The notes under the pieces were generated by a model that worked only from the letters and a program-made list of their open reading frames with translations, did no database searches and was not told where the DNA came from. Made by a program: the position numbers and the translations under genes. Below, piece after piece: positions 21,224 to 30,999 of a stretch of 64,000 nucleotides of DNA. How positions within the stretch are numbered: the first letter of the stretch is position 1; each line of letters begins with the position of its first letter. Source of the stretch: Staphylococcus felis (GTDB lineage: Bacteria; Bacillota; Bacilli; Staphylococcales; Staphylococcaceae); the NCBI RefSeq assembly GCF_003012915.1, contig NZ_CP027770.1:1736001-1800000 (forward strand). Reading direction: 5' to 3'.

Positions 21224-22489
21224 TTGTTAAATCATAAAAATTCAAAAAATAGTAATATACGCGTTTATCAAACAAATAAATTTAAAACAGCAACGATAAC
21301 GTTTAAGTTTATGGCACCGTTAGACACCCAAACAATGACAAAACGTTCACTACTAAGTAAGTTATTAGTCAGGGCAACAAAGAAATATCCGACTGATAAG
21401 TCACTCAATCAATACTTGTCGAAATTATATGGTGCCTATCTAAACAGTTACGTTTCTAAATTCAAGGACAGACATGTGATTACGATCGCCTTAGAAATTG
21501 TCAATGAGCGATATCTCCTTGATGATGAACCTTTATTAGAAAAAGGTATAGCACTTTTAAAAGAAGTAATATTGAATCCACTCATAATCAATGAGTCATT
21601 TGATGAAACGTACGTTAGGCAAGAAAAAAGTTTATTAAAGAAAAAATTAGCAGCATTAGAAGATAACAAATCGCAAATTGCATTTATACGATTACTTAAA
21701 CATATGTTTGGAGACCACCCATATCGTTATATGGCAGCAGGGGAACTTAACATGATTGATGATGTAACTGCTTCAGATATTTTTGAAACATATATGTCAA
21801 TGCTTGAAAATGATTATTGTTCAGTTTACATAGTAGGTAATGTGGATCAGGCTACTGCAACAAAACATATTGAGTCAGAGTTTAATGTTAAACCATTTAC
21901 ATATGAAACTATTCAATTCAAAGAAACTGCGCCGCAACATCAAACGCCAAATGAAATTATAGAAACAGACGATGTTGACCAAGCCAAACTAAATATGGGT
22001 TTTCGATTTAATACGTCTATGGGACATCCGGATTTTTATGCACTTGTTGTGTTTAACATGATGTTTGGTGGTGATCCATCATCAGTACTTTTTAATGAAG
22101 TGCGTGAACAAAAAAGTTTAGCATATTCTATACATTCTCAAATTGATGGTAAGAATGGGTTTTTATTTGTGACAAGTGGTGTATCGACGAAAGAGTATGT
22201 TTTAGCTAAAGATACGATAATTGAAGCATTTGAGAAGTTTAGACAAGGCCAGTTTTCAGATGAACAGTTGAATCTTGCTAAAAAAATTATTTTGTCACAC
22301 CGTAAAGAAGGTAAAGACAGACCGAAAAGTATTACTGAGATGATGCATAATCAAATTTTAATGACTTTAGATGAACCGTTTGAAACAAAAATTTCAAACG
22401 TTTCTAAAAAAGATATCCAAAGAATATGTACTGAAGCAATTATAGATACAACATATATTTTAACAAAGCGTGGTGAAGCGAATGCGTAA
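21224..22489 (+). CDS. yfmF: M16-like protein YfmF, EF-P 5-aminopentanol modification-associated
   Basis: 421 residues from TTG 21224 after AAGGAGGA. M16 peptidase fold but without an HxxEH zinc motif, so it is the catalytically dead half of a pair with yfmH, as in other two-subunit M16 enzymes. The product name used for the family links it to EF-P modification; that is genomic association. Its last 8 nt overlap yfmH. Confidence 0.88.
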   Translation: MLNHKNSKNSNIRVYQTNKFKTATITFKFMAPLDTQTMTKRSLLSKLLVRATKKYPTDKSLNQYLSKLYGAYLNSYVSKFKDRHVITIALEIVNERYLLDDEPLLEKGIALLKEVILNPLIINESFDETYVRQEKSLLKKKLAALEDNKSQIAFIRLLKHMFGDHPYRYMAAGELNMIDDVTASDIFETYMSMLENDYCSVYIVGNVDQATATKHIESEFNVKPFTYETIQFKETAPQHQTPNEIIETDDVDQAKLNMGFRFNTSMGHPDFYALVVFNMMFGGDPSSVLFNEVREQKSLAYSIHSQIDGKNGFLFVTSGVSTKEYVLAKDTIIEAFEKFRQGQFSDEQLNLAKKIILSHRKEGKDRPKSITEMMHNQILMTLDEPFETKISNVSKKDIQRICTEAIIDTTYILTKRGEANA

Positions 22490-23765
22490 AGCACACTATG
22501 AGCAAATAGACGAAACAGTATATCAAGCAACGCTAGATAATGGATTAAACGTATTTATTATTCCAAAACGTGATTTTCAAAAAACTTTTGTGACGTATAC
22601 GACGCAGTTTGGTTCGTTAGACTCTAAATTTAAACCACATCAGTCTGATGATTTTGTAACAGTGCCAGATGGTGTTGCTCATTTTCTAGAGCATAAGCTT
22701 TTTGAAAAGGAAGAAGTGGACTTATTTACAGAATTTGCCGAACATGACGCACAGGTTAATGCATTTACAACATTTGACCGTACAAGCTACCTCTTTAGTG
22801 CAACAAATCATATTCATGATAATATCATACGTTTATTAAATATGGTTGAGACGCCCTATTTCACGGAAGAATCAGTGGAAAAAGAAAAAGGCATTATCGC
22901 TGAAGAAATCAAAATGTATCAAGAACAACCAGGATACCGACTGATGTTTAATACGCTCAAAGGGTTATATCACCAGCATCCTGTTAAAGTAGATATAGCT
23001 GGTAGTGTTGAGAGTATTTATGAAATCACGAAAGAGGATTTGTATTTGTGTTACAAAACATTTTATCATCCTTCAAACATGGTACTATTTGTTGTTGGTG
23101 ATGTTGATCCAACTCAAATATATGAACTCGTAAAGGCCCATGAAGATAAGCGTCAAATTACAGCACAACCAGATATTGTAAGAGATGCTTTAGCAGAGCC
23201 TTCGCATATCGAAGAACCCTATATTTCAGAATCAATGACCTTACAATCTTCGCGGCTAATGTTAGGTTTTAAAAATAAATTATATGACCTGACAGATTAT
23301 CAACGTGTTAAAGAAGATATCGAACTGTCATTCTTTTTTGAAATGATTTATGGTGAAGAAACTGAATTTTATCAAGACTTACTCAATGATGAATTAATCG
23401 ATGATACATTTAGTTATCAAACTGTTGTAGAGCCTTCGTATAGTTTTTCATTAATGACATCAGCAACTACTGATATTGATCAACTTAAAGCGCGTCTATT
23501 AACTGAATTAGACAACAAGCTTGGTCGGTTAAATGATCAAGAAGCATTTGATTTATTAAAGCGTCAGTTTATAGGTGAGTATATTTCAAGTCTTAATGCA
23601 CCAGAGTATATTGCAAATCAATATACTAAATTTTATTTTGACGGGGTTAGTTTATTTGAATTATTAAATATCGTTGATGAAATCTCATTAGAAAGTTTAA
23701 ATCAAACGGCACTAAAACGTATAGATTTAAATGAGATGGTAGATAGTCGATTGGAGATGAAATAG
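22482..23765 (+). CDS. yfmH: M16-family zinc peptidase YfmH, EF-P 5-aminopentanol modification-associated
   Basis: 427 residues from ATG 22482, which overlaps the end of yfmF by 8 nt; GTG codons 9-12 nt earlier are alternatives. Zinc motif H67-F-L-E70-H71 followed by the downstream glutamate region (EKGIIAEEIKMY) marks the active subunit. Its stop overlaps the ymfI GTG start by one base, indicating translational coupling of yfmF-yfmH-ymfI. Confidence 0.9.
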   Translation: MRKAHYEQIDETVYQATLDNGLNVFIIPKRDFQKTFVTYTTQFGSLDSKFKPHQSDDFVTVPDGVAHFLEHKLFEKEEVDLFTEFAEHDAQVNAFTTFDRTSYLFSATNHIHDNIIRLLNMVETPYFTEESVEKEKGIIAEEIKMYQEQPGYRLMFNTLKGLYHQHPVKVDIAGSVESIYEITKEDLYLCYKTFYHPSNMVLFVVGDVDPTQIYELVKAHEDKRQITAQPDIVRDALAEPSHIEEPYISESMTLQSSRLMLGFKNKLYDLTDYQRVKEDIELSFFFEMIYGEETEFYQDLLNDELIDDTFSYQTVVEPSYSFSLMTSATTDIDQLKARLLTELDNKLGRLNDQEAFDLLKRQFIGEYISSLNAPEYIANQYTKFYFDGVSLFELLNIVDEISLESLNQTALKRIDLNEMVDSRLEMK

Positions 23766-24472
23766 TGGCAAAAGCTCTTGTAGTTGGTGGTTCGGGAACG
23801 ATAGGTCGTGCGATTACGCAGGACCTTCTTTCTTATGGATATGAAGTGATTATAACCTATTATCAAACGCCTATTGAAACATTGCAGACCCTTTATGAAA
23901 ACCAGCCCGTTCAATTTATCAAAATGGATGCCTCATGTGTTATTGATTTAAATGAAACATTTCAACATATTCAAAATATTGATGTATTAGTTTATGCGAG
24001 TGGTAAAAGTCATTTTAGTTTACTTCAAGATGTTAAAGATGATGATATACATGAAGCATATATGATTCATGTCTTTAATTTGATTAAAGTAACACAATAT
24101 TTTATTTCGCAATTAATGGCAAGTGAAGCGGGTCGTATCATTGTAATTTCATCTATATGGGGTGAGATGGGAGCTAGTATGGAGTCGATTTATTCAACTA
24201 TGAAGGCGGCGCAAATTGGTTTTGTTAAAGCACTGAGTCAAGAACTTGTTAAAACAAATGTAACGATAAATGCTATTGCGCCTGGTGCTGTAGAAGGGGC
24301 AATGACCAATGCTTTAGCTACAGAGGATTACCATACATTATTAGAGGCGTTACCACAAAATAGACTCATACAGCCAAATGAAATTGCACATGTCACACGT
24401 TACTTATTATCTAAACAGGCAAAAAGCATTACTGGTACAGTACAAAGGATTAATGGTGGATGGTATTTATAA
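23765..24472 (+). CDS. ymfI: EF-P 5-aminopentanone reductase (SDR family)
   Basis: 235-residue short-chain dehydrogenase. In B. subtilis YmfI reduces 5-aminopentanone to 5-aminopentanol on Lys32 of elongation factor P. Seen: NAD(P) motif GGSGTIGR near the N-terminus, catalytic Ser region VISSIWGEMGASMESIYSTMKAA with Tyr and Lys in the YxxxK pattern, and the NAIAPGAVEGAMT segment. Start is a GTG overlapping the yfmH stop. Confidence 0.9.
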   Translation: MAKALVVGGSGTIGRAITQDLLSYGYEVIITYYQTPIETLQTLYENQPVQFIKMDASCVIDLNETFQHIQNIDVLVYASGKSHFSLLQDVKDDDIHEAYMIHVFNLIKVTQYFISQLMASEAGRIIVISSIWGEMGASMESIYSTMKAAQIGFVKALSQELVKTNVTINAIAPGAVEGAMTNALATEDYHTLLEALPQNRLIQPNEIAHVTRYLLSKQAKSITGTVQRINGGWYL

Positions 24473-24524
24473 TTTGTTATAATAAATACAAATCTATCAT
24501 TTGAAACTAAAGGGGTGACGATGG

Positions 24525-25358
24525 ATGATACAAAGGGAAAAAAAAGAGTGGTATTTAGAATATAACATCAATATCAATCGCGAAGGTTTATTAGGTGATG
24601 TGTCAAGTTTATTAGGTATGATGGGAATTAATATCGGTGCAATTAATGGTATCGATAAATCGATAAGAGCTTTTATAATCAAGTCAGATAATCATGAAAA
24701 AGTCAAACGATTTGAGACATTACTAAAAGAAATTGATGATATTTCATTGCGTGTTTTACGTGAACCTGAACTAAAAGATCGTCTTGCAGTTAGACATGGT
24801 CGTTTTGTAAAGCAAGATAAACATAATAAAAAAATTTTTCGTTTTGAACGGGATGATTTAGGATTATTAGTTGATTTTATGGCTGAGATTTTCAAAGAGG
24901 ATGGCCATAAATTAATTGGCATACGAGGAATGCCACGTGTCGGTAAAACGGAATCAATTGTTGCAGGCAGTGTCTCAGCGCATAAAAAATGGTTGTTTAT
25001 TAGTTCGACGCTTATTAAACAAACAGTCAGAAGTTCGCTGATTAAGGGAGAATATGATAAAAACCACGTTTATATTATTGACGGAGCAGTTACTGCACGT
25101 GAACGAAATCCAAAGCATCAACAACTTGTTAATGAAGTAATGACACTGCCTTCAGTCAAAGTAGTTGAACATCCAGATTTGTTTGTTGAGACGAGTGATT
25201 ATATTATGGATGATTTTGATTATATTATTGAGTTAAGGGCTGAAGAAAACCAAGAAATTGAATACGATGAGATGAAACAAAAAACGGTAAAAAGTAAAAA
25301 TAATCTAGATTTCGGTGACCCTTTTGGAGGGTTTGGAGATGGATTTGGATCGTTTTAG
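24525..25358 (+). CDS. ymfK: YmfK family protein (DUF3388): ACT-like domain plus P-loop region
   Basis: 277 residues from ATG 24525 (AAGGGGTGA site; an ATG 4 nt earlier is out of frame). The first ~70 residues resemble an ACT ligand-binding domain (GLLGDVSSLLGMMGINIGAING). A Walker A-like motif GMPRVGKT (135-142) follows, then a Walker B-like VYIIDGA. The end is a Gly/Phe-rich tail (FGDPFGGFGDGFGSF). No function is established that I know of; the combination suggests a nucleotide-dependent sensor. Sits between ymfI and the RodZ-like gene, as in B. subtilis. Confidence 0.85.
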   Translation: MIQREKKEWYLEYNININREGLLGDVSSLLGMMGINIGAINGIDKSIRAFIIKSDNHEKVKRFETLLKEIDDISLRVLREPELKDRLAVRHGRFVKQDKHNKKIFRFERDDLGLLVDFMAEIFKEDGHKLIGIRGMPRVGKTESIVAGSVSAHKKWLFISSTLIKQTVRSSLIKGEYDKNHVYIIDGAVTARERNPKHQQLVNEVMTLPSVKVVEHPDLFVETSDYIMDDFDYIIELRAEENQEIEYDEMKQKTVKSKNNLDFGDPFGGFGDGFGSF

Positions 25359-25373
25359 AAGGAGTGATGTACT

Positions 25374-25766
25374 TTGAAGTTAATTGGCGAAGTTTTAAAA
25401 GGAAAAAGGGAACGACTAGGAATGACACTTAATGAACTGGAAAAACGTACGCATATTCAAAGGCACGTGCTTATGAGTATCGAAAAAAATGAATTTGAAA
25501 TATTGAATCATCCTGAATATGTCCGAGGATTTATTAAAAAATATGCACAAGTCGTTAACACAGACAGTCAGCATTTGTTAGAACAACATCAAGAAGAGCT
25601 TCCCGCTATTCATAAAAGTGCACAAGAAGCGTTAGTGCAATTGTCAAATCAAAGTACATTAACGAATCAAACTGAAGACAATCAAGCTAAACAATTAAGT
25701 TTAATTTTAATTATCTTTTTTGTAGTAACAGCAGTATTTTGGGGGCTACTCACATTTATGTTATAA
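25374..25766 (+). CDS. RodZ-like helix-turn-helix membrane protein (YmfM)
   Basis: 130 residues from TTG 25374 after AAGGAGTGA. N-terminal Cro/XRE-type helix-turn-helix (~5-70, LGMTLNELEKRTHIQRHVLMSI), a linker, and one C-terminal membrane helix (~108-128). That is the short RodZ layout of Firmicutes, tied to MreB-type shape control in rods; staphylococci are cocci, so its role here may be different. pgsA starts 39 nt later. Confidence 0.88.
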   Translation: MKLIGEVLKGKRERLGMTLNELEKRTHIQRHVLMSIEKNEFEILNHPEYVRGFIKKYAQVVNTDSQHLLEQHQEELPAIHKSAQEALVQLSNQSTLTNQTEDNQAKQLSLILIIFFVVTAVFWGLLTFML

Positions 25767-25805
25767 TATAATAATATGTAAAAGATATTGAAAAGAGGAA
25801 AAAAC

Positions 25806-26393
25806 ATGAATATACCTAATCAAATAACACTATTTCGTGTCATTTTAATTCCACTTTTTATGTTATTTGCATTAGTTGATTTTGGTTTTGGTCAAGTGCA
25901 AATATTGGATGGACAATCTGTACGTCTGGAGTTTTTAATCAGTGGTATTATTTTTATAGTAGCTTCATTAAGTGATTTTGTTGATGGATATCTTGCGCGT
26001 AAGTGGCAACTGGTTACGAATATGGGGAAATTTCTAGATCCGTTAGCTGATAAGTTATTAGTTTCTGCAGCATTAATTGTTTTAGTAGAACTGCAATTGA
26101 CAAGTTCAGTTGTTGCAATCATTATTATTGCAAGAGAATTTGCGGTAACTGGTTTAAGACTTTTACAAATTGAACAAGGCTTTGTGAGTGCAGCAGGTCA
26201 ACTTGGTAAAGTGAAAACAGCTGTTACAATGGTTGCATTAATTTTCATTTTATTAGGGGAACCATTGAGTCAGTGGCTTGGATTGTCATTAGGTCAAATT
26301 TTATTATACGTAGGGGTGTTCTTTACTGTTTTATCAGGAATTGAATATTTCTATAAAGGTAAAGACGTATTTTTAAAAGATAAGCAAGCATAG
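25806..26393 (+). CDS. pgsA: CDP-diacylglycerol--glycerol-3-phosphate 3-phosphatidyltransferase
   Basis: Makes phosphatidylglycerol phosphate, the committed step to phosphatidylglycerol and cardiolipin, at the membrane. 195 residues from ATG 25806 (AAGAGGAA site); the frame upstream to 25788 has no ribosome site. The CDP-alcohol phosphotransferase signature is complete: D57-x2-D60-G61-x2-A64-R65-x8-G74-x3-D78-x3-D82, with several hydrophobic helices around it. A possible promoter (TTGGGG, 17 nt, TATAAT at 25762-25767) lies in the end of the preceding gene. Confidence 0.96.
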   Translation: MNIPNQITLFRVILIPLFMLFALVDFGFGQVQILDGQSVRLEFLISGIIFIVASLSDFVDGYLARKWQLVTNMGKFLDPLADKLLVSAALIVLVELQLTSSVVAIIIIAREFAVTGLRLLQIEQGFVSAAGQLGKVKTAVTMVALIFILLGEPLSQWLGLSLGQILLYVGVFFTVLSGIEYFYKGKDVFLKDKQA

Positions 26394-26405
26394 TTTTTGA
26401 ATATG

Positions 26406-26548
26406 AAAAGGTTGGGATGAAAGCATTTAGGATTAGAGTAGAACGAAATGATTTAACCATTCAAATCTGATGTTCTATTGTATATCCTGCTTTTGGGAAC
26501 TATTAAATGGTTTCCCAGAGTATGATTGCTTTATATCCTAACCCTTTT
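26406..26548 (+). terminator. Large folded element between pgsA and cinA
   Basis: An outer stem of about 18 bp (26406-26425 with 26527-26548) encloses two inner hairpins (TAGAAC/GTTCTA and TGGGAA/TTCCCA) and ends in a T-rich run. It resembles a multibranched terminator. The segment TATATCCT occurs twice, so an alternative fold with TTAGGATTA is possible. Confidence 0.6.
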
Positions 26549-26588
26549 ATTTTATGATTTGTCTATTTATTGAAAGTGAGGGACAAAT

Positions 26589-27734
26589 ATGGACGTATGT
26601 ATTATAGCTGTAGGTTCTGAATTATTACTAGGTCAAATTACAAATACAAATGCGCAATATTTATCAAAGAAATTGAATGAAGCGGGGTATCATGTTAAAA
26701 AGCACATTGTTGTGGGAGATAACAAAGCGCGCTTAACACAAGTGTCAAAGAATGCGTTAGAGCAATTCGACATAATCATTTACACTGGCGGACTTGGGCC
26801 AACAAAAGATGATTTGACGAAACAAACGATTGCCAAAATGTTAAATAAGTCCTTAGTGATGGATTCAGAGGCACTTATTTATATAGAACGCTATTTTAAA
26901 GCTCAAGGTAAAGTCATGACACCTAACAATAAGCAACAAGCATTAGTCATTGAAGGTGCACACGTTTTAAAGAATAAAGTAGGAATGGCACCTGGTATAT
27001 TTGTAGAATATGGAAATAAAGCAATCGTCATGCTACCGGGACCACCTAAAGAGATGAAGCCCATGGTCGATTATGAATTGATGCCTTTATTGTATCAAGA
27101 AGACCAAACAATTTATTCAGAGGTGTTAAGGTTTTGTGGTATAGGTGAATCACAAATTGAAACGGAGCTTATAGATTTGATAGAAGCCCAGGACAATCCA
27201 ACTATCGCCCCGTTAGCAGGTGCACATGAAGTGACAATTCGTTTAACTGCGGATGGAAGAACTGTAGAAGACTGTCAGAGGCTCATTCGTCCCATTAAAG
27301 AAGAAATATTAAACCGCGTAGGTCGATACTACTATGGCTTGAATGATATGACTCCAGAGAGAGCTGTAATGAATAGACAAAAGCATAGTATTGCAATTTA
27401 TGATGGCGTTACACAAGGATTATTATATTCAAGGTTAAAAACGGAAGACATCAATAATCATTTGAAAGGGTATCTTATTGATCATGATATTTATTTAAAT
27501 CATCAACGTCCTATTCAGCAGCAATTACAATATAGTGTCGCATTAGTACAACAATTATTTAATACGTCTCAAGCGATTACGATTCTCTCAAACGGGAATA
27601 ATATTCATGTCGGTTTTTTATCTCATGATCAATATTTTGAATGTCAATTTAAAATGAGCGATGAACGCCAATTAAAGCGAGATAGAAGTCAAAATTATGT
27701 TCTTATAGAATGGCTAAACTGGCTTAAATCATAA
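26589..27734 (+). CDS. cinA: CinA family protein
   Basis: 381 residues. The N-terminal half is a MoaB/MogA-like domain with the conserved VGSELLLGQI, TGGLGPTKDD and LPGPPKEM segments; in bacteria CinA has been tied to competence, NMN deamidation and ADP-ribose hydrolysis. The C-terminal half is shorter and lacks the AESCTGG-type motif of the deamidase domain, so that activity is doubtful; this agrees with other staphylococcal CinA proteins as I recall them. It sits directly before recA, a common linkage. Confidence 0.92.
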   Translation: MDVCIIAVGSELLLGQITNTNAQYLSKKLNEAGYHVKKHIVVGDNKARLTQVSKNALEQFDIIIYTGGLGPTKDDLTKQTIAKMLNKSLVMDSEALIYIERYFKAQGKVMTPNNKQQALVIEGAHVLKNKVGMAPGIFVEYGNKAIVMLPGPPKEMKPMVDYELMPLLYQEDQTIYSEVLRFCGIGESQIETELIDLIEAQDNPTIAPLAGAHEVTIRLTADGRTVEDCQRLIRPIKEEILNRVGRYYYGLNDMTPERAVMNRQKHSIAIYDGVTQGLLYSRLKTEDINNHLKGYLIDHDIYLNHQRPIQQQLQYSVALVQQLFNTSQAITILSNGNNIHVGFLSHDQYFECQFKMSDERQLKRDRSQNYVLIEWLNWLKS

Positions 27735-27807
27735 ATGAAATAGGTATTAAAATAACTTTTCGGAAGTACGTGTGTTCGATATTTTTAGATTTTGATTTTG
27801 TAAAATA

Positions 27808-27821
27808 CGAACAAATATTCG
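27808..27821 (+). promoter_or_regulatory. SOS (LexA) box of recA
   Basis: CGAAC-AAAT-ATTCG, one mismatch from the Gram-positive consensus CGAACN4GTTCG, ending 8 nt before the recA -35. A degenerate second site (AGTAC-N4-GTTCG) lies at 27765-27778. Confidence 0.85.
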
Positions 27822-27829
27822 TAAAAAAG

Positions 27830-27858
27830 TTGTAATTGTCATGAATGTCGTGTATAGT
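27830..27858 (+). promoter_or_regulatory. recA promoter
   Basis: -35 TTGTAA at 27830-27835, 17-nt spacer, -10 TATAGT at 27853-27858, immediately downstream of the LexA box. Confidence 0.7.
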
Positions 27859-27895
27859 TAAATTAAGTTAAAATCGAATTGTAGGAGGTCCTAGA

Positions 27896-28942
27896 TTGGA
27901 TAACGAACGTCAAAAAGCATTAGATACAGTAATTAAAAATATGGAAAAATCATTTGGTAAAGGTGCAGTCATGAAACTCGGTGACAATAAAGATAGACGT
28001 GTATCAAGTGTATCAAGTGGTTCTGTTACATTAGACCATGCACTCGGTGTTGGTGGCTACCCGAAAGGCCGTATTATAGAGGTGTATGGTCCAGAAAGTT
28101 CAGGTAAAACTACGGTTGCATTACATGCCATTGCCGAAGTACAAAAAAATGGTGGGGTGGCTGCATTTATTGATGCAGAACATGCGCTTGACCCAGTGTA
28201 TGCTGAAGCATTAGGTGTCGACATTAATAATTTATATTTGTCACAACCCGATCATGGTGAACAGGGGCTTGAGATTGCTGAAGCATTTGTACGTAGTGGA
28301 GCGGTAGATATCGTTATTGTCGATTCAGTTGCAGCACTTACACCAAAAGCCGAAATTGAAGGTGAAATGGGAGATACGCATGTAGGTTTACAAGCGCGAT
28401 TAATGTCACAAGCGCTAAGAAAGTTATCAGCAGCTATCTCAAAGTCTAAAACGACAGCCATCTTTATTAACCAAATTCGTGAAAAAGTAGGGGTAATGTT
28501 CGGAAATCCGGAGACGACGCCTGGTGGACGAGCTTTAAAATTCTATAGTTCAGTACGTTTAGAAGTACGTCGTGCAGAACAACTTAAGCAAGGTCAAGAC
28601 ATTGTAGGTAACCGTACAAAAATAAAAGTAGTTAAAAACAAAGTGGCACCACCATTCAAAGTAGCTGAAGTTGACATTATGTATGGTAAGGGTATTTCAC
28701 GTGAAGGTGAACTTATAGATTTAGGTGTACAATATGATATTGTAGATAAGTCTGGTGCTTGGTACTCTTATAACGGTGAACGCATGGGACAAGGTAAAGA
28801 AAACGTGAAACAATTTTTAAGTGACAATCCTCAAATTGAAAATGCAATTGATCGTCAATTACGTGAAAAATTAGGTATTTTTGATGGAGATGTAGAAGAG
28901 TCCCACCCTTCAGAAGAAGCACAAACATTATTTGACGAGTAA
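27896..28942 (+). CDS. recA: Recombinase RecA
   Basis: ATP-dependent strand-exchange protein and LexA co-protease. 348 residues from TTG 27896 after TAGGAGGT. Walker A GPESSGKT (65-72), Walker B VDSVAAL, L2-loop [20 protein letters not shown], and an acidic C-terminal tail are all intact. SOS box and promoter are upstream; a strong terminator is downstream. Confidence 0.98.
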   Translation: MDNERQKALDTVIKNMEKSFGKGAVMKLGDNKDRRVSSVSSGSVTLDHALGVGGYPKGRIIEVYGPESSGKTTVALHAIAEVQKNGGVAAFIDAEHALDPVYAEALGVDINNLYLSQPDHGEQGLEIAEAFVRSGAVDIVIVDSVAALTPKAEIEGEMGDTHVGLQARLMSQALRKLSAAISKSKTTAIFINQIREKVGVMFGNPETTPGGRALKFYSSVRLEVRRAEQLKQGQDIVGNRTKIKVVKNKVAPPFKVAEVDIMYGKGISREGELIDLGVQYDIVDKSGAWYSYNGERMGQGKENVKQFLSDNPQIENAIDRQLREKLGIFDGDVEESHPSEEAQTLFDE

Positions 28943-28971
28943 TAAATTGTGTTTCAGTAAAATAAAATGTG

Positions 28972-29017
28972 AAGCAGACAAAGCGTCTCATAATCTAGAC
29001 GGCTTTGCTGCTTTTTT
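28972..29017 (+). terminator. Terminator of recA
   Basis: 16-bp stem in three blocks (AAGCAG, CAAAGC, GTCT) with two single bulges, 8-nt loop, then a T run at 29011-29017. Confidence 0.88.
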
Positions 29018-29246
29018 AATGTCATTAAACTAGAAACATTAGATAACCTTTATCTACTCTTTAAATTTTCAGTAAAGACATTAACATGTGTAACTAAATA
29101 TTAAAAGATGAAGGGTTTTTACTACTGAAATTGAAAAAATAGAAAAAATACGACAATAAGTTAAGTTATAAATGATTGATGGCAACATTTTAACACATTG
29201 CTGTCAGAAACCTTGATTTTTAACCTTTCAAACCGTACAATTGAAG

Positions 29247-29275
29247 TTGTATGATTCTTATTTAATTCATATAAT
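29247..29275 (+). promoter_or_regulatory. rny promoter
   Basis: -35 TTGTAT at 29247-29252, 17 nt, perfect -10 TATAAT at 29270-29275. Confidence 0.6.
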
Positions 29276-29329
29276 CATATAAATTGTTATTGATATACAG
29301 AAGAAATCCTAGAAAAAGGAGGTGTTTGT

Positions 29330-30889
29330 GTGAATTTATTAAGCCTCTTACTCATTTTGTTGGGTATTATTCTAGGAGTTGTTGTTGGGTACTTTATCGC
29401 CCAAAATTTGATTCATCAAAAGTTAATGCAGGCCAAAAGTACTGCTAGAGATATTATTGAGCAAGCCAATAAAGAAGCAGAAAATCTCAAAAAAGAGAAA
29501 CTCATAGAAGCAAAAGAAGAAAATCAATTGCTTCGTGAACGTTCAGAAAGTGAACTTAGAGAAAGACGTGGCGAGCTACAAAAACAAGAGTCCCGACTTC
29601 TTCAAAGAGAGGAAAACCTTGACCGAAAATCTGATCTGTTAGATAAAAAGGATGAGATTTTAGAAGAAAAGGAATCTAAACTTGAAGAAAGACAACAACA
29701 AGTAGATATAAAAGAGAGTAGTGTTCAATCTATAATAATGAAGCACGAACAAGAATTAGAACGCATCTCCGGTCTTACGCAAGAAGAAGCACGTGAGGAA
29801 CAATTTTCACGTGTTGAAGAAGAATTGTCACAAGATATTGCAGTTTTAGTGAAAGAAAAAGAACGAGAAGCAAAAGAAAAAGTGAACCAAAAAGCAAAAG
29901 AACTTTTAGCTACTGTCGTTCAACGTTTTGCTGCTGATCATACGTCTGAATCTACTGTATCAGTCGTTAATTTACCTAATGATGAAATGAAAGGACGTAT
30001 TATTGGTCGAGAAGGACGCAATATCCGTACCCTCGAAACATTAACAGGTATAGATTTAATCATTGATGATACACCTGAAGCAGTTATTCTTTCTGGGTTT
30101 GATCCAGTAAGACGAGAAATTGCAAAAACAGCTTTAATTAATTTAGTTTCGGATGGAAGAATTCATCCAGGACGTATAGAAGATATGGTTGAAAAAGCAC
30201 GTAAAGAAGTTGATGAAATTATTAGAGAAGCAGGAGAGAATGCAACATTTGAATTAAATATTCATAATATGCATCCTGACTTAGTTAAAATTTTAGGACG
30301 TATGCATTATAGAACGAGCTATGGTCAAAATGTTTTAAAACATTCAATTGAGGTTGCATATCTGTCAGGTATGCTTGCTGCAGAATTGAACGAAGATGTC
30401 GCGTTGGCTAAACGAGCAGGTTTACTTCATGATATTGGCAAAGCAATTGACCATGAGGTAGAGGGTAGTCACGTTGAAATTGGTGTTGAGCTTGCTCAAA
30501 AATACAATGAACCTGAAACAGTGATTAATGCTATTCACTCACATCATGGTGACGTAGAGCCAACTTCAATTATATCTATCCTAGTAGCAGCAGCGGATGC
30601 ATTATCAGCTGCGCGTCCAGGTGCTCGTAAAGAAACTTTAGAAAACTATATTAAGCGTTTAGAACGTCTTGAAGCAATTTCTGAGAACTACGATGGTGTT
30701 GAAAAAGCTTATGCAATTCAAGCAGGTCGAGAAATACGAGTTATCGTATCACCTGATAATATTGATGATTTAAAGGCACATCGTTTAGCTCGAGATATTA
30801 AAAATCAAATAGAAGATGAACTACAATATCCTGGTCATATTAAGGTGACAGTTGTTCGTGAGACGAGAGCAATTGAATATGCAAAATAA
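29330..30889 (+). CDS. rny: Ribonuclease Y
   Basis: Membrane-anchored endoribonuclease that starts decay and processing of many mRNAs. 519 residues from GTG 29330 after AAAGGAGGTG. Order: N-terminal membrane helix (2-24), a long charged coiled coil (~30-185), a KH domain ([15 protein letters not shown]), and a metal-dependent HD domain with catalytic H367-D368 in LLHDIGKA. Full length. It works with the Ric/Y-complex, one subunit of which (ricA) is encoded 10 kb downstream. Confidence 0.98.
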   Translation: MNLLSLLLILLGIILGVVVGYFIAQNLIHQKLMQAKSTARDIIEQANKEAENLKKEKLIEAKEENQLLRERSESELRERRGELQKQESRLLQREENLDRKSDLLDKKDEILEEKESKLEERQQQVDIKESSVQSIIMKHEQELERISGLTQEEAREEQFSRVEEELSQDIAVLVKEKEREAKEKVNQKAKELLATVVQRFAADHTSESTVSVVNLPNDEMKGRIIGREGRNIRTLETLTGIDLIIDDTPEAVILSGFDPVRREIAKTALINLVSDGRIHPGRIEDMVEKARKEVDEIIREAGENATFELNIHNMHPDLVKILGRMHYRTSYGQNVLKHSIEVAYLSGMLAAELNEDVALAKRAGLLHDIGKAIDHEVEGSHVEIGVELAQKYNEPETVINAIHSHHGDVEPTSIISILVAAADALSAARPGARKETLENYIKRLERLEAISENYDGVEKAYAIQAGREIRVIVSPDNIDDLKAHRLARDIKNQIEDELQYPGHIKVTVVRETRAIEYAK

Positions 30890-30902
30890 AAGGTAAAATG
30901 AT

Positions 30903-30969
30903 AAGGTTAGAATAAAAAGTTTGAGTCGGACTATGATTAATTCGCTCAGGCGTTTATTCTAACCTTTTT
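30903..30969 (+). terminator. Terminator of rny
   Basis: Perfect 14-bp stem (30903-30916 with 30953-30966) around a 36-nt loop with a small TGAG/CTCA inner stem, then TTTT. Confidence 0.8.
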
Positions 30970-30999
30970 AGGTTTATCAGGTCTATAATAAATCGGACT

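Larger units (their letters stand above)
28943..29329. other. recA-rny spacer
   Basis: 387 nt: the recA terminator at its left end, then AT-rich DNA with no gene, then the rny promoter. A partial inverted repeat (TTTCAGTAA near 29067 with TTACTACTGAAA near 29120) is the only other structure I see. Confidence 0.6.
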
